6,073 bases of DNA from Lachnospiraceae bacterium. GTDB taxonomy: Bacteria; Bacillota; Clostridia; Lachnospirales; Lachnospiraceae. Positions 1 through 5,979 of this stretch are shown in pieces (the first letter of the stretch is position 1; each line of letters starts with the position of its first letter). Location of the stretch: the NCBI GenBank assembly GCA_017473665.1, contig JAFUKK010000170.1, positions 1 through 6,073 of the forward strand. Direction: 5' to 3'. The position numbers and the translations under genes were made by a program. The notes beneath the pieces were generated by a model. That model ran no database searches. It was not told the DNA's origin and worked only from the letters and a program-made list of their open reading frames with translations.

Positions 1-696
1 CAAAAAATCTTCTTCATAAGCGTTTGTCCCCATTTCCGTCACTGCAATCATAGCAAACAAAGGAACCACTGCCAAAATACACATTACAGTTGCAATTGCG
101 GTACAAACCACATACTTTAAGTTAAACTCACTCTTTTCTTTTTCTACGACACCTCGTACTCCGTAATCTAATACCAATAATTCATTGTCCAGATAAGCAT
201 ATTTCTTATTGAAGGAATCAATCACAATAAACAGCGCCACCCCAATTGCCACCAGCAACAGTAATGCCACCACACCAATCATGGATGTCGTATCTTCTGT
301 AAGGCCAAGCTTTCCGGTGCTCTGCAAGCCCAACAAAAACAGCAGCGGTGTGGGACATAATACGCACAACATGGTGGCAAGGCCCATCCATACAGAAGTA
401 CGCTTCTTATTGTCAATGGCATCCATGGCTTCGTCCATACTTACACGATGGACTCCATTGTCCTCCGGCATCTCTACTTCCATATATAAAGTATCTTCAA
501 TTTCATCTCTAAGCAGATAATCGGTGCTGACACCAAATAAAGTACTCAGTTTTAATATTTTATCCAAGTCAGGAATAGATGTACCGCTTTCCCATTTGCT
601 TACAGACTGTCTGGAAATATCCAGCTTATCTGCCAGTTCTTCCTGGGACCATCCATTTTGTTTTCTTAAGTTCATAATCTTGTCTGCTAATATCAT
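1..696 (-). CDS. XRE-family transcriptional regulator with C-terminal membrane segments (partial, 3' end beyond window)
   Basis: This is the first 232 codons of a minus-strand gene that stays open to the left edge. Residues about 6-60 form a classic Cro/C1-type helix-turn-helix, with the core WSQEELADKLDISRQSVSKW and the usual IPDLDKILKLSTLFGVSTDYLL continuation, so the N-terminus should bind DNA. A charged linker (about 61-100) leads to three hydrophobic stretches at about 101-124, 138-160 and 195-219, consistent with membrane anchoring. Soluble XRE repressors usually lack these. The start ATG at 694-696 has an AGAGG Shine-Dalgarno at 702-706 with 5-base spacing. The target is unknown. Membrane-tethered XRE proteins are common in Firmicutes, and autoregulation or sensing of envelope state is plausible but inferred. 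The nearest gene upstream, the SDR, is on the same strand but separated by a terminator. The remaining C-terminal domain is not visible, so the subfamily cannot be fixed. Confidence 0.88.
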   Translation of the reverse strand, partial: MILADKIMNLRKQNGWSQEELADKLDISRQSVSKWESGTSIPDLDKILKLSTLFGVSTDYLLRDEIEDTLYMEVEMPEDNGVHRVSMDEAMDAIDNKKRTSVWMGLATMLCVLCPTPLLFLLGLQSTGKLGLTEDTTSMIGVVALLLLVAIGVALFIVIDSFNKKYAYLDNELLVLDYGVRGVVEKEKSEFNLKYVVCTAIATVMCILAVVPLFAMIAVTEMGTNAYEEDFL

Positions 697-750
697 AGTA
701 TCCTCTTTCCGCCCTTGGGGGCATTTGTTTTCAGCTCGTTGCTTGAACAA

Positions 751-759
751 ATCATAGCA
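751..759 (-). promoter_or_regulatory. Candidate extended -10 promoter element of the xre gene
   Basis: Read on the minus strand this is TGCTATGAT, a TG-n extended -10 followed by TATGAT (5 of 6 matches to TATAAT). It would start a transcript with a leader of roughly 45-50 bases before the xre ATG. No good -35 sits at 16-18 bases, which fits an extended -10 promoter. A TTGACA at 799-804 is an alternative -35, but its -10 at normal spacing (GGTAGT) is poor. Confidence 0.4.
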
Positions 760-801
760 ATTCTACCGGTTACCCACTACCAATCAGACTGTGAAATTTG
801 T

Positions 802-814
802 CAACCGGCGGTTG
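802..814. promoter_or_regulatory. Perfect 6-1-6 palindrome, candidate operator upstream of xre
   Basis: The sequence CAACCGGCGGTTG is a perfect inverted repeat of six bases around one central base. On the minus strand it overlaps the consensus -35-like TTGACA (799-804), where a repressor site would be expected. The related string ACCGGT occurs at 765-770. Binding by the adjacent XRE protein is only a guess. Confidence 0.3.
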
Positions 815-930
815 CATTTGCCCCTAAACACTGCCCTAACACATTAAATATACGCATTTTTATCCATATTTTCAAGCTTATCCTTCAAAACCTTATTGAT
901 TTGCTTTTCAGCAAATTAGGGCCCCGGCGC

Positions 931-1002
931 AAATAAAACAAAGAGCCGGAAGATTCCTCCATATATTCTCCACATGGAAGCATCTCACCGGCTCCGCTTT
1001 GT
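931..1002 (-). terminator. Rho-independent terminator of the SDR gene
   Basis: On the minus strand, about 36 bases after the SDR stop, ACAAAG and AGCCGG (separated by a CGG bulge) pair with CCGGCT followed by CTTTGT, then a T-rich run GTTTTATTTG. The roughly 40-base loop can itself pair: CTTCCAT with ATGGAGG (one G-U), flanked by GAGAT with ATCTT. The whole is a long imperfect hairpin rather than a compact one. The T-tract lies only on the minus-strand exit side, so it serves the SDR transcript and insulates xre. Confidence 0.7.
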
Positions 1003-1037
1003 CTATAAAAACACTTCTTTGAATAACAGCCGTTATA

Positions 1038-1838
1038 TTAAGGTCTCAGACCCATACCACCCTCTAAGGTAATGGTCTCACCACTCATATATTTGAAATC
1101 AGGAGATGCCAGCTGTACGCATACACGACCGATTTCCAACTCGGAATCACCAAAGTGACCCATGGGAGGCATATGTACATTTGCCTTAAAAGCTTCAGGA
1201 TATGCCTTCTCAAACTGCTCCAGCTGAGCGGTCCATGCCAGAGGACAGATTACATTTACATTGATGCCATCCTTACCCCATTCGGTAGCCGCTACACGGC
1301 TCAGACCACGGATACCTTCCTTAGCTGCTGCGTACGCGCACTGTCCGAAATTACCGAACAGACCTGCACCGGAAGCAAAGTTGATAACAGAGCCCTTGGT
1401 CTTTGCCAGATAAGGATAGCAAGCCTTCATATAATAGAAAGTAGCATACAAACCGGAATACATAGCCACATCAAACTGCTCAGTGGTATGATCTGCAATA
1501 GTCACACCGGAAGCAGATGCCTGTGCATTATTGATCAATACATGGATATCCCCAAAGGTATCGATGGTCTGCTTTACTACATTATTTACAACAGCCTCAT
1601 TGTCTGCACCTGCATTTACATCAGCCTGTACTACCAGTACGTTAATGCCGTACTGGGACTCCAGTGCTTCCTTGGCATCGTTCAACTTCTGCATGTTACG
1701 TCCGGTAATCACCAGATTACAGCCTTCCTTTGCATAAGCAGTAGCAATGCCATAACCGATGGAACCACATCTGCCGTCGCTGAGAGTTGCAAAACCTGCG
1801 CCGGTAATAATCGCTGTTTTACCTGTTAAATAACCCAT
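1038..1838 (-). CDS. SDR-family NAD(P)-dependent oxidoreductase
   Basis: This 266-residue protein is a classical-length short-chain dehydrogenase/reductase, a cytoplasmic Rossmann-fold enzyme that oxidises an alcohol or reduces a carbonyl. The substrate is unknown. The cofactor loop is TGAG at 13-16 followed by GSIGYG at 25-30, with about nine extra residues between; most relatives have a compact TGxxxGxG. TGR at 45-47 after the second beta strand hints at NADP(H). NNAQ (103-106), Ser156, Tyr169 and Lys173 (YAAAK) supply the active site, and the C-terminus ends SGETITLEGG. The usual catalytic Asn on helix E appears replaced by Gly129 (YSGL where relatives have vNl). The start at 1836-1838 is preferred: AGGAGG lies at 1849-1854, ten bases upstream. 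A longer frame opening with TTG at 1904 would begin inside the promoter -35. The gene is monocistronic, with its own promoter and terminator. Confidence 0.92.
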   Translation of the reverse strand: MGYLTGKTAIITGAGFATLSDGRCGSIGYGIATAYAKEGCNLVITGRNMQKLNDAKEALESQYGINVLVVQADVNAGADNEAVVNNVVKQTIDTFGDIHVLINNAQASASGVTIADHTTEQFDVAMYSGLYATFYYMKACYPYLAKTKGSVINFASGAGLFGNFGQCAYAAAKEGIRGLSRVAATEWGKDGINVNVICPLAWTAQLEQFEKAYPEAFKANVHMPPMGHFGDSELEIGRVCVQLASPDFKYMSGETITLEGGMGLRP

Positions 1839-1875
1839 AATAGAAAAACCTCCTAAGTCTTTTTTCGTTGCTTTT

Positions 1876-1904
1876 ATTATACTACTCACTGCTTCATTTC
1901 TCAA
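1876..1904 (-). promoter_or_regulatory. Sigma-A promoter of the SDR gene
   Basis: On the minus strand TTGAGA (1899-1904) and a perfect TATAAT (1876-1881) are separated by 17 bases. The predicted transcript begins near 1869, leaving a leader of about 30 bases that contains the AGGAGG at 1849-1854. This placement rules out the longer TTG-initiated reading of the SDR gene. Confidence 0.8.
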
Positions 1905-2008
1905 TCACAATTTGATAATTTTTTGTCAATTTTCATACAAATCCTATATTCATCAGCCTTATTCTATGTTTTGAAGGCTTTATAAGACTTAATCACCAAA
2001 AATACACA

Positions 2009-2029
2009 AAAATTCCATCGAAAATTCCA
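2009..2029. repeat. Two direct copies of AAAATTCCA, 12 bases apart, upstream of carB promoter
   Basis: AAAATTCCA occurs at 2009-2017 and again at 2021-2029, a 12-base period just upstream of the carB -35. It could be a binding site for an activator or part of an A-rich UP-like element, but short AT-rich repeats also arise by chance. No known consensus is recognised. Confidence 0.3.
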
Positions 2030-2040
2030 CAAAAGACTGC

Positions 2041-2068
2041 TTGTGTTTTTTCGGATTTTCTATATAAT
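2041..2068 (+). promoter_or_regulatory. Sigma-A promoter of carB
   Basis: A perfect TATAAT at 2063-2068 is preceded at 16 bases by a weak TTGTGT (2041-2046). The transcript would start near 2075, giving a leader of only about 20-25 bases. That is too short for the PyrR-binding attenuator seen ahead of pyr operons in many Firmicutes, so no such leader control is visible. Confidence 0.65.
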
Positions 2069-2083
2069 ATATAGGGAAAATAA

Positions 2084-2089
2084 AGGAGG
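2084..2089 (+). promoter_or_regulatory. Ribosome binding site of carB
   Basis: A perfect AGGAGG lies eight bases before the ATG at 2098. With the conserved CarB N-terminus MPKRTDI it fixes the start of the full-length reading frame. Confidence 0.85.
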
Positions 2090-2097
2090 AGCGAAAA

Positions 2098-2469
2098 ATG
2101 CCTAAAAGAACAGATATTCACAAAGTACTCATAATTGGTTCCGGCCCCATCATTATTGGTCAGGCTTGTGAATTTGACTATTCCGGTACTCAGGCTTGTA
2201 AAGCCCTGAAAAAACTGGGATATGAAATCGTATTGGTGAATTCCAATCCTGCAACCATCATGACGGATCCCGAGACCGCTGATGTTACCTACATTGAGCC
2301 TTTAAATGTAGAACGTTTGGAAGAAATCATCAAAAAGGAAAGACCCGATGCATTATTACCCAATCTGGGCGGCCAGTCCGGTCTGAACCTTTGTGCTGAG
2401 CTGAATAAAGCAGGGATTATTGATAAGTACAATATTCAGGTTATCGGTGTTCAGGTGGATGCCATCTAA
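2098..2469 (+). CDS. carB: CarB N-terminal fragment (pre-ATP-grasp domain) ending at the premature TAA
   Basis: If the TAA is read as a stop, normal initiation yields a 123-residue peptide. It contains essentially the whole first pre-ATP-grasp (Rossmann-like) domain: [20 protein letters not shown] at about 10-29, the [10 protein letters not shown] segment at about 48-57, and the GGQSGLN turn near 99. It ends at VDAI, immediately before the ATP-grasp domain. Alone it has no ATP-binding fold and should be inactive. Its initiation signals are intact (AGGAGG, eight-base spacing), so translation should start normally and then terminate. The remaining roughly 2.8 kb of message would be poorly translated and exposed to polar termination or decay. 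Confidence 0.75.
   Translation: MPKRTDIHKVLIIGSGPIIIGQACEFDYSGTQACKALKKLGYEIVLVNSNPATIMTDPETADVTYIEPLNVERLEEIIKKERPDALLPNLGGQSGLNLCAELNKAGIIDKYNIQVIGVQVDAI
2467..2469 (+). other. carB: In-frame premature stop (TAA) in carB
   Basis: Codon 124 reads TAA between ATC and CGT. The flanks VDAI and RGEDR align with AID-KAEDR of E. coli CarB without any gap, so this is a one-codon substitution, not an indel. GAA (Glu) or CAA (Gln) would each become TAA by one change. Other genes here also end in TAA, arguing against general reassignment of that codon. Confidence 0.95.
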
Positions 2470-2502
2470 CGTGGCGAGGACCGTATTGAATTTAAGAAGG
2501 CA

Positions 2503-5322
2503 ATGAATGCACTGGGCATTGAAATGGCTCGTAGCGAAGTAGCTTATACTGTAGAAGAAGCTCTGGCTATTGCCGACAAGCTCTCCTATCCTGTAGTACT
2601 GCGTCCTGCATACACCATGGGTGGTGCCGGCGGCGGTCTGGTATATAATAAGGAAGAATTAAAGACTGTATGTGCCCGTGGTCTTCAGGCCAGCCTGGTA
2701 GGTCAGGTATTGGTAGAAGAGTCCATTCTGGGCTGGGAAGAACTGGAAGTAGAAGTAGTCCGTGATGCAGAGGGTAACATGATTACCGTATGCTTCATCG
2801 AGAATATCGACCCCTTAGGTGTCCACACCGGCGATTCCTTCTGTTCCGCTCCTATGCTGACCATCTCTCAGGAGGTTCAGGATAGACTGAAGGAGCAGGC
2901 ATTTAAGATTGTAGATTCTGTGGAGGTTATCGGTGGTACCAATGTGCAGTTTGCCCACGACCCCGTATCCGACAGAATCATTGTTATTGAAATCAACCCT
3001 CGCACCTCCCGTTCCTCCGCATTAGCATCCAAGGCAACCGGTTTCCCCATTGCTCTGGTTTCCGCTATGCTGGCTACCGGACTGACCCTGAAGGATATCC
3101 CCTGCGGCAAGTACGGTACTTTGGATAAGTACGAGCCCGATGGAGATTATGTAGTTATCAAGTTTGCCCGCTGGGCATTTGAGAAATTCAAAGGTGTTGA
3201 AGACAAGCTGGGTACTCAGATGCGTGCCGTTGGTGAAGTAATGAGTATCGGTAAGAACTTCAAGGAAGCATTCCAGAAAGCAATTCGCTCCTTGGAAAAC
3301 GGCAACTACGGTCTGGGCCACTCCAAGAACTACGATACCATGTCCAAGGAAGAGCTGTTACAGCTTCTTATCACTCCTTCCAGCCAGCGTTACTTTGTAA
3401 TGTATGAGGCTATCCGTAAGGGTGCTACCAACGAAGAGCTCTTCGAGCTCACCAAGGTAAAGCACTACTTCTTAGACCAGATGAGAGAACTGGTCGAGGA
3501 AGAAGAAGCTCTAATGAAGAATAAGGGTGCTGTTCCTGCTGACGCTGCACTGATTCAGGCAAAGAAGGACGGCTTCTCTGATAAATATTTGAGCCAGATT
3601 CTGGAGATTCCTGAGGCTGATATCCGTAATCGTCGTATCGAAATCGGTATGGAGGAAGCTTGGGAGGGTATCCACGTAAGCGGTACCGAAAATAACGCTT
3701 ACTACTACTCCACCTACAATGCAGAGGATAAGAACCCTATCTCCAACGACAAGCCCAAGGTAATGATCTTAGGCGGCGGTCCCAACCGTATCGGTCAGGG
3801 TATCGAGTTCGACTACTGTTGTGTACATGCATCTCTGGCATTAAAGAAGTTAGGCTTTGAGACCATTATCGTAAACTGTAATCCCGAAACCGTGTCTACA
3901 GACTACGATACCTCTGATAAATTGTACTTCGAGCCTCTGACTCTGGAAGATGTGTTAAGCATTTACAAGAAAGAGAAGCCCGTAGGCGTGATTGCTCAGT
4001 TCGGTGGACAGACTCCTCTGAACCTGGCAAGTGATTTGGAAAAGAACGGCGTCAAGATTCTGGGTACCTCTCCTTCTGTAATTGATCTGGCAGAGGACCG
4101 TGACCTGTTCCGCGCAATGATGGATAAGCTGGAGATTCCCATGCCTGAGTCCGGAATGGCCACCACTGTAGAGGAAGCTCTGGAAATCGCTCACAGAATC
4201 GGTTACCCCACCATGGTTCGTCCTTCCTTCGTACTGGGCGGACGCGGTATGGAAGTGGTTTATGATGACGCTGCTATGGAAAGCTACATGAAGGCTGCAG
4301 TTGGTGTAACTCCCGACCGTCCCATCCTGATTGACCGTTTCCTGAATCACGCACTGGAATGTGAAGCAGATGCTATCAGCGATGGTACTCACGCTTTCGT
4401 TCCTGCGGTAATGGAGCATATTGAGCTGGCAGGCGTTCACTCCGGTGACTCCGCTTGTATCATTCCTTCCGTACACATTACCGAAGAGAATGTAGCTACT
4501 ATCAAAGAATATACCAAGAAGATTGCAGAAGAAATGCATGTAAAGGGTCTGATGAACATGCAGTATGCCATCGAGAACGGCAAAGTATTCGTACTGGAGG
4601 CCAATCCCAGAGCATCCCGTACCGTTCCTCTGGTTTCCAAGGTATGTAATATCCGCATGGTTCCCATTGCTACCGATATCATTACCTCTGAAATCACCGG
4701 CAGACCTTCTCCCGTACCCGCACTGAAGGAACAGGTAATTCCCAACTACGGTGTCAAGGAAGCAGTCTTCCCCTTCAATATGTTCCCTGAGGTAGATCCT
4801 CTGTTGGGACCCGAAATGAGATCCACCGGTGAAGTACTGGGCTTATCTCCTTCCTATGGCGAAGCATTCTTCAAGGCACAGGAAGCAACCCAGTCCAAAC
4901 TTCCTCTGGAAGGTACCGTACTGATTTCCGTTAACCGTAAGGACAAAGCAGAAATCGTGGATGTGGCTAAGATTTTTGCAGACTGTGGTTTCAGAATCGT
5001 AGCTACCGGCGGTAACTATGATGTAATTTCCGCAGCAGGCGTATCCTGCGAGCGTGTAAAGAAGCTCAGCGAAGGCCGTCCCAATGTACTGGATATGATT
5101 ACCAACGGCGAAGTACAGCTGATTGTAAACTCTCCCGTAGGCAAGGACAGCGTTCACGACGACAGCTACCTGCGTAAAGCAGCCATCAAAGGTAAGATAC
5201 CTTATATGACTACTGTTGCTGCTGCTAAGGTAACTGCAGAAGGTATCCACTATGTGAAGAATCACCCTGCCATGGAAGTTAAATCCTTACAGGAACTGCA
5301 CAGCGAAATTCATGATAAATAA
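2503..5322 (+). CDS. carB: CarB C-terminal remainder (first ATP-grasp to allosteric domain), open frame after the stop
   Basis: This is the same reading frame as the upstream fragment. The first ATG after the TAA is at 2503, giving 939 residues with the first ATP-grasp, oligomerisation, second synthetase half and MGS-like domains. Restart here looks weak: only AAGG lies three bases upstream, and no ATG, GTG or TTG occurs in frame between 2470 and 2502. A restarted product would also lack the RGEDR segment, including R129, which contacts ATP in CarB. The allosteric domain (about 930-1074) keeps equivalents of E. coli S948, K954, T974 (T970 here), K993 and N1015 (N1011). It has Asn973 where E. 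coli has T977 and Pro1013 where E. coli has T1017, so UMP control may differ. Codon use is uniform throughout, with no other frame disruption. Confidence 0.75.
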   Translation: MNALGIEMARSEVAYTVEEALAIADKLSYPVVLRPAYTMGGAGGGLVYNKEELKTVCARGLQASLVGQVLVEESILGWEELEVEVVRDAEGNMITVCFIENIDPLGVHTGDSFCSAPMLTISQEVQDRLKEQAFKIVDSVEVIGGTNVQFAHDPVSDRIIVIEINPRTSRSSALASKATGFPIALVSAMLATGLTLKDIPCGKYGTLDKYEPDGDYVVIKFARWAFEKFKGVEDKLGTQMRAVGEVMSIGKNFKEAFQKAIRSLENGNYGLGHSKNYDTMSKEELLQLLITPSSQRYFVMYEAIRKGATNEELFELTKVKHYFLDQMRELVEEEEALMKNKGAVPADAALIQAKKDGFSDKYLSQILEIPEADIRNRRIEIGMEEAWEGIHVSGTENNAYYYSTYNAEDKNPISNDKPKVMILGGGPNRIGQGIEFDYCCVHASLALKKLGFETIIVNCNPETVSTDYDTSDKLYFEPLTLEDVLSIYKKEKPVGVIAQFGGQTPLNLASDLEKNGVKILGTSPSVIDLAEDRDLFRAMMDKLEIPMPESGMATTVEEALEIAHRIGYPTMVRPSFVLGGRGMEVVYDDAAMESYMKAAVGVTPDRPILIDRFLNHALECEADAISDGTHAFVPAVMEHIELAGVHSGDSACIIPSVHITEENVATIKEYTKKIAEEMHVKGLMNMQYAIENGKVFVLEANPRASRTVPLVSKVCNIRMVPIATDIITSEITGRPSPVPALKEQVIPNYGVKEAVFPFNMFPEVDPLLGPEMRSTGEVLGLSPSYGEAFFKAQEATQSKLPLEGTVLISVNRKDKAEIVDVAKIFADCGFRIVATGGNYDVISAAGVSCERVKKLSEGRPNVLDMITNGEVQLIVNSPVGKDSVHDDSYLRKAAIKGKIPYMTTVAAAKVTAEGIHYVKNHPAMEVKSLQELHSEIHDK

Positions 5323-5333
5323 CCAGCATTACC

Positions 5334-5359
5334 AAGGGCCCGCTCATGCGGGCCCTTTT
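5334..5359 (+). terminator. Rho-independent terminator of carB
   Basis: A perfect 10-bp stem, AAGGGCCCGC with GCGGGCCCTT, closes a TCAT loop and is followed by further T bases. It begins 12 bases after the carB stop and marks carB as the last gene of its transcript, separating it from marR. Confidence 0.93.
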
Positions 5360-5367
5360 ATATCTGC

Positions 5368-5387
5368 TAAATAAAAGCGTTTATTTA
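5368..5387. repeat. AT-rich perfect inverted repeat (8-bp arms, AGCG loop)
   Basis: TAAATAAA and TTTATTTA flank AGCG, followed on the plus strand by ATTTTTAAT. The stem is all A-T, so it would be a weak second terminator for carB read-through. It may equally be a protein site or chance in AT-rich DNA. Confidence 0.4.
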
Positions 5388-5413
5388 ATTTTTAATGAAA
5401 ATATTACTTCAAA

Positions 5414-5457
5414 TAGTCAAAATTTCCAACTTACTTTGAACGAAATATAGTTGACTA
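5414..5457. promoter_or_regulatory. Dyad-symmetric candidate operator upstream of marR
   Basis: TAGTCAA at 5414-5420 is mirrored by TTGACTA at 5451-5457. Inside these arms ATTTC (5422-5426) is mirrored by GAAAT (5442-5446), giving a 44-base imperfect dyad. The right arm also forms a compact palindrome TAGT-TG-ACTA (5448-5457) that covers the presumed -35. Short palindromes over the promoter are typical of autoregulated MarR genes, so binding by the adjacent protein is a reasonable inference. Confidence 0.45.
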
Positions 5458-5479
5458 AACCCATCTGTCATGATAGTAT
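5451..5479 (+). promoter_or_regulatory. Likely promoter of the marR-degV operon
   Basis: TTGACT (5451-5456) is a near-consensus -35, and TAGTAT (5474-5479) lies 17 bases downstream as a moderate -10. TATACT at 5477-5482 is a better -10 hexamer but would need a 20-base spacer. The leader would be about 40 bases. Confidence 0.5.
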
Positions 5480-5525
5480 ACTTTGAGAACCAATAACCCT
5501 ATTTTACTTAAGAAAAGGAGTCCTT

Positions 5526-5966
5526 ATGGACAATTTAAACGAGGCACTGCTGGAGGCCTGGCTCCGTGTATCCACCTCTATCAATAATTCCAGGTTGGTT
5601 TCTGAACTGTCCTTTAATGAATCCATAATATGTAATCTATTGTACAAAAATATGTTGGAACATCCGAAGCAACAGATTACTGCTACAGACCTGTGTGCAG
5701 AGACCCGGATGCAGAAATCATTAATGAATCGTACCCTAAACCAATTGGAATCCAAAGGTATGATTACCAGGGAGCGTTCTCAGGAGGATAAACGATGCAT
5801 CCATATTTACCTGAATATGGAGCAGATAAAGAATTACGAACTGCAACATGAAAAAATACTGGTTTTGATTAATGCCATTATAGGTGAGCTGGGCGTGGAC
5901 AAAACCCGCACCGCCATCGCCACCCTAAACGACATTGCCCAGGCTGCCAACAAACTCTTTAATTAA
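5526..5966 (+). CDS. MarR-family transcriptional regulator
   Basis: The protein is 146 residues, the usual MarR length, and should act as a cytoplasmic dimeric DNA-binding regulator. An N-terminal helical stretch (about 1-45) leads to the winged helix: ITATDLCAETRMQKSLMNRT at about 51-70 covers the DNA-reading helices, then LNQLESKGMITRERSQEDKR, in which EDKR (87-90) is the conserved wing motif. A C-terminal helical region (about 98-146) would complete the dimer interface. The start at 5526 is supported by AAGGAG at 5515-5520 with 5-base spacing. A DegV-type gene begins 13 bases after its stop, so the two probably share a transcript. The dyad over its promoter suggests autoregulation. Pairing with a fatty-acid-binding DegV protein raises the possibility of a lipid-responsive regulator similar in role to FabT, but no residue seen here proves it. 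The ligand is unknown. Confidence 0.9.
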   Translation: MDNLNEALLEAWLRVSTSINNSRLVSELSFNESIICNLLYKNMLEHPKQQITATDLCAETRMQKSLMNRTLNQLESKGMITRERSQEDKRCIHIYLNMEQIKNYELQHEKILVLINAIIGELGVDKTRTAIATLNDIAQAANKLFN

Positions 5967-5979
5967 ACGGAGAAAACAA

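Larger units (their letters stand above)
697..937. other. Intergenic region between xre and the SDR terminator, no convincing gene
   Basis: I see no supported gene on either strand here. The only plus-strand open frame (715-936) starts with TTG, lacks a ribosome binding site and overlaps the minus-strand regulatory elements. A 7-bp hairpin (ATTTGCT, loop TTTC, AGCAAAT) lies at 899-916 but has no T-tract after it on either strand. The region is otherwise AT-rich leader and promoter DNA for the xre gene. Confidence 0.6.
2098..5322 (+). pseudogene. carB: carB, carbamoyl-phosphate synthase large subunit, interrupted by an in-frame TAA at codon 124
   Basis: The frame from 2098 to 5322 encodes 1,074 codons plus stop, matching CarB from other bacteria (1,073 residues in E. 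coli). The enzyme uses two ATP, bicarbonate and ammonia channelled from CarA to make carbamoyl phosphate for arginine and pyrimidines. Order: carboxyphosphate half (1 to about 401), oligomerisation domain (to about 551), carbamoyl-phosphate half (552 to about 930), and MGS-like allosteric domain to the end. The halves are internally homologous: [17 protein letters not shown] near the start matches GGGPNRIGQGIEFDYCC at about 559. ATP-grasp residues are present: R129, R169, H243, E298, N300; R708, H781, E834, N836, R838. The only disruption is TAA at 2467-2469, where relatives have an acidic or polar residue before the GEDR motif. It may be a recent nonsense mutation, a sequencing error, or a tolerated stop. 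No carA is adjacent; a terminator follows directly. Confidence 0.9.

Noticed and set aside
844..915. 23-codon minus-strand open stretch with a charged, helix-like translation, ending in TAA at 844-846
   Set aside because: It has no proper start or ribosome binding site and is too short to separate from chance, though it could be a gene remnant.
715..936. 73-residue plus-strand open frame between xre and the SDR gene
   Set aside because: It has a TTG start with no Shine-Dalgarno, overlaps the xre promoter region on the other strand, and resembles no known family.
1155..1829. 224-residue plus-strand open frame antisense to the SDR gene
   Set aside because: It lacks a plausible ribosome binding site, has a Cys/Ile-rich composition unlike a folded protein, and lies wholly opposite a well-supported SDR. 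It is a codon-bias shadow.
1839..1904. N-terminal extension of the SDR gene by 22 residues, starting with TTG at 1904
   Set aside because: The extension coincides with the -35 and -10 of a near-consensus promoter and has no ribosome binding site. The ATG at 1836-1838 has AGGAGG upstream and begins the family's usual N-terminus.
2027..2050. Terminator-like CACAA / TTGTG hairpin followed by TTTTTT upstream of carB
   Set aside because: The stem is only 5 bp, no plus-strand gene lies upstream, and it overlaps the carB -35. It is more likely promoter DNA than a terminator or attenuator.
2467..2469. Genome-wide reassignment of TAA to a sense codon
   Set aside because: The SDR, carB and marR genes all end in TAA at the expected family length, so TAA works as a stop here.
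3955..5265. Several long minus-strand open frames opposite carB (for example 3955-4539 and 4843-5265)
   Set aside because: They mirror the strongly biased carB codons, show no family resemblance and have no initiation signals.
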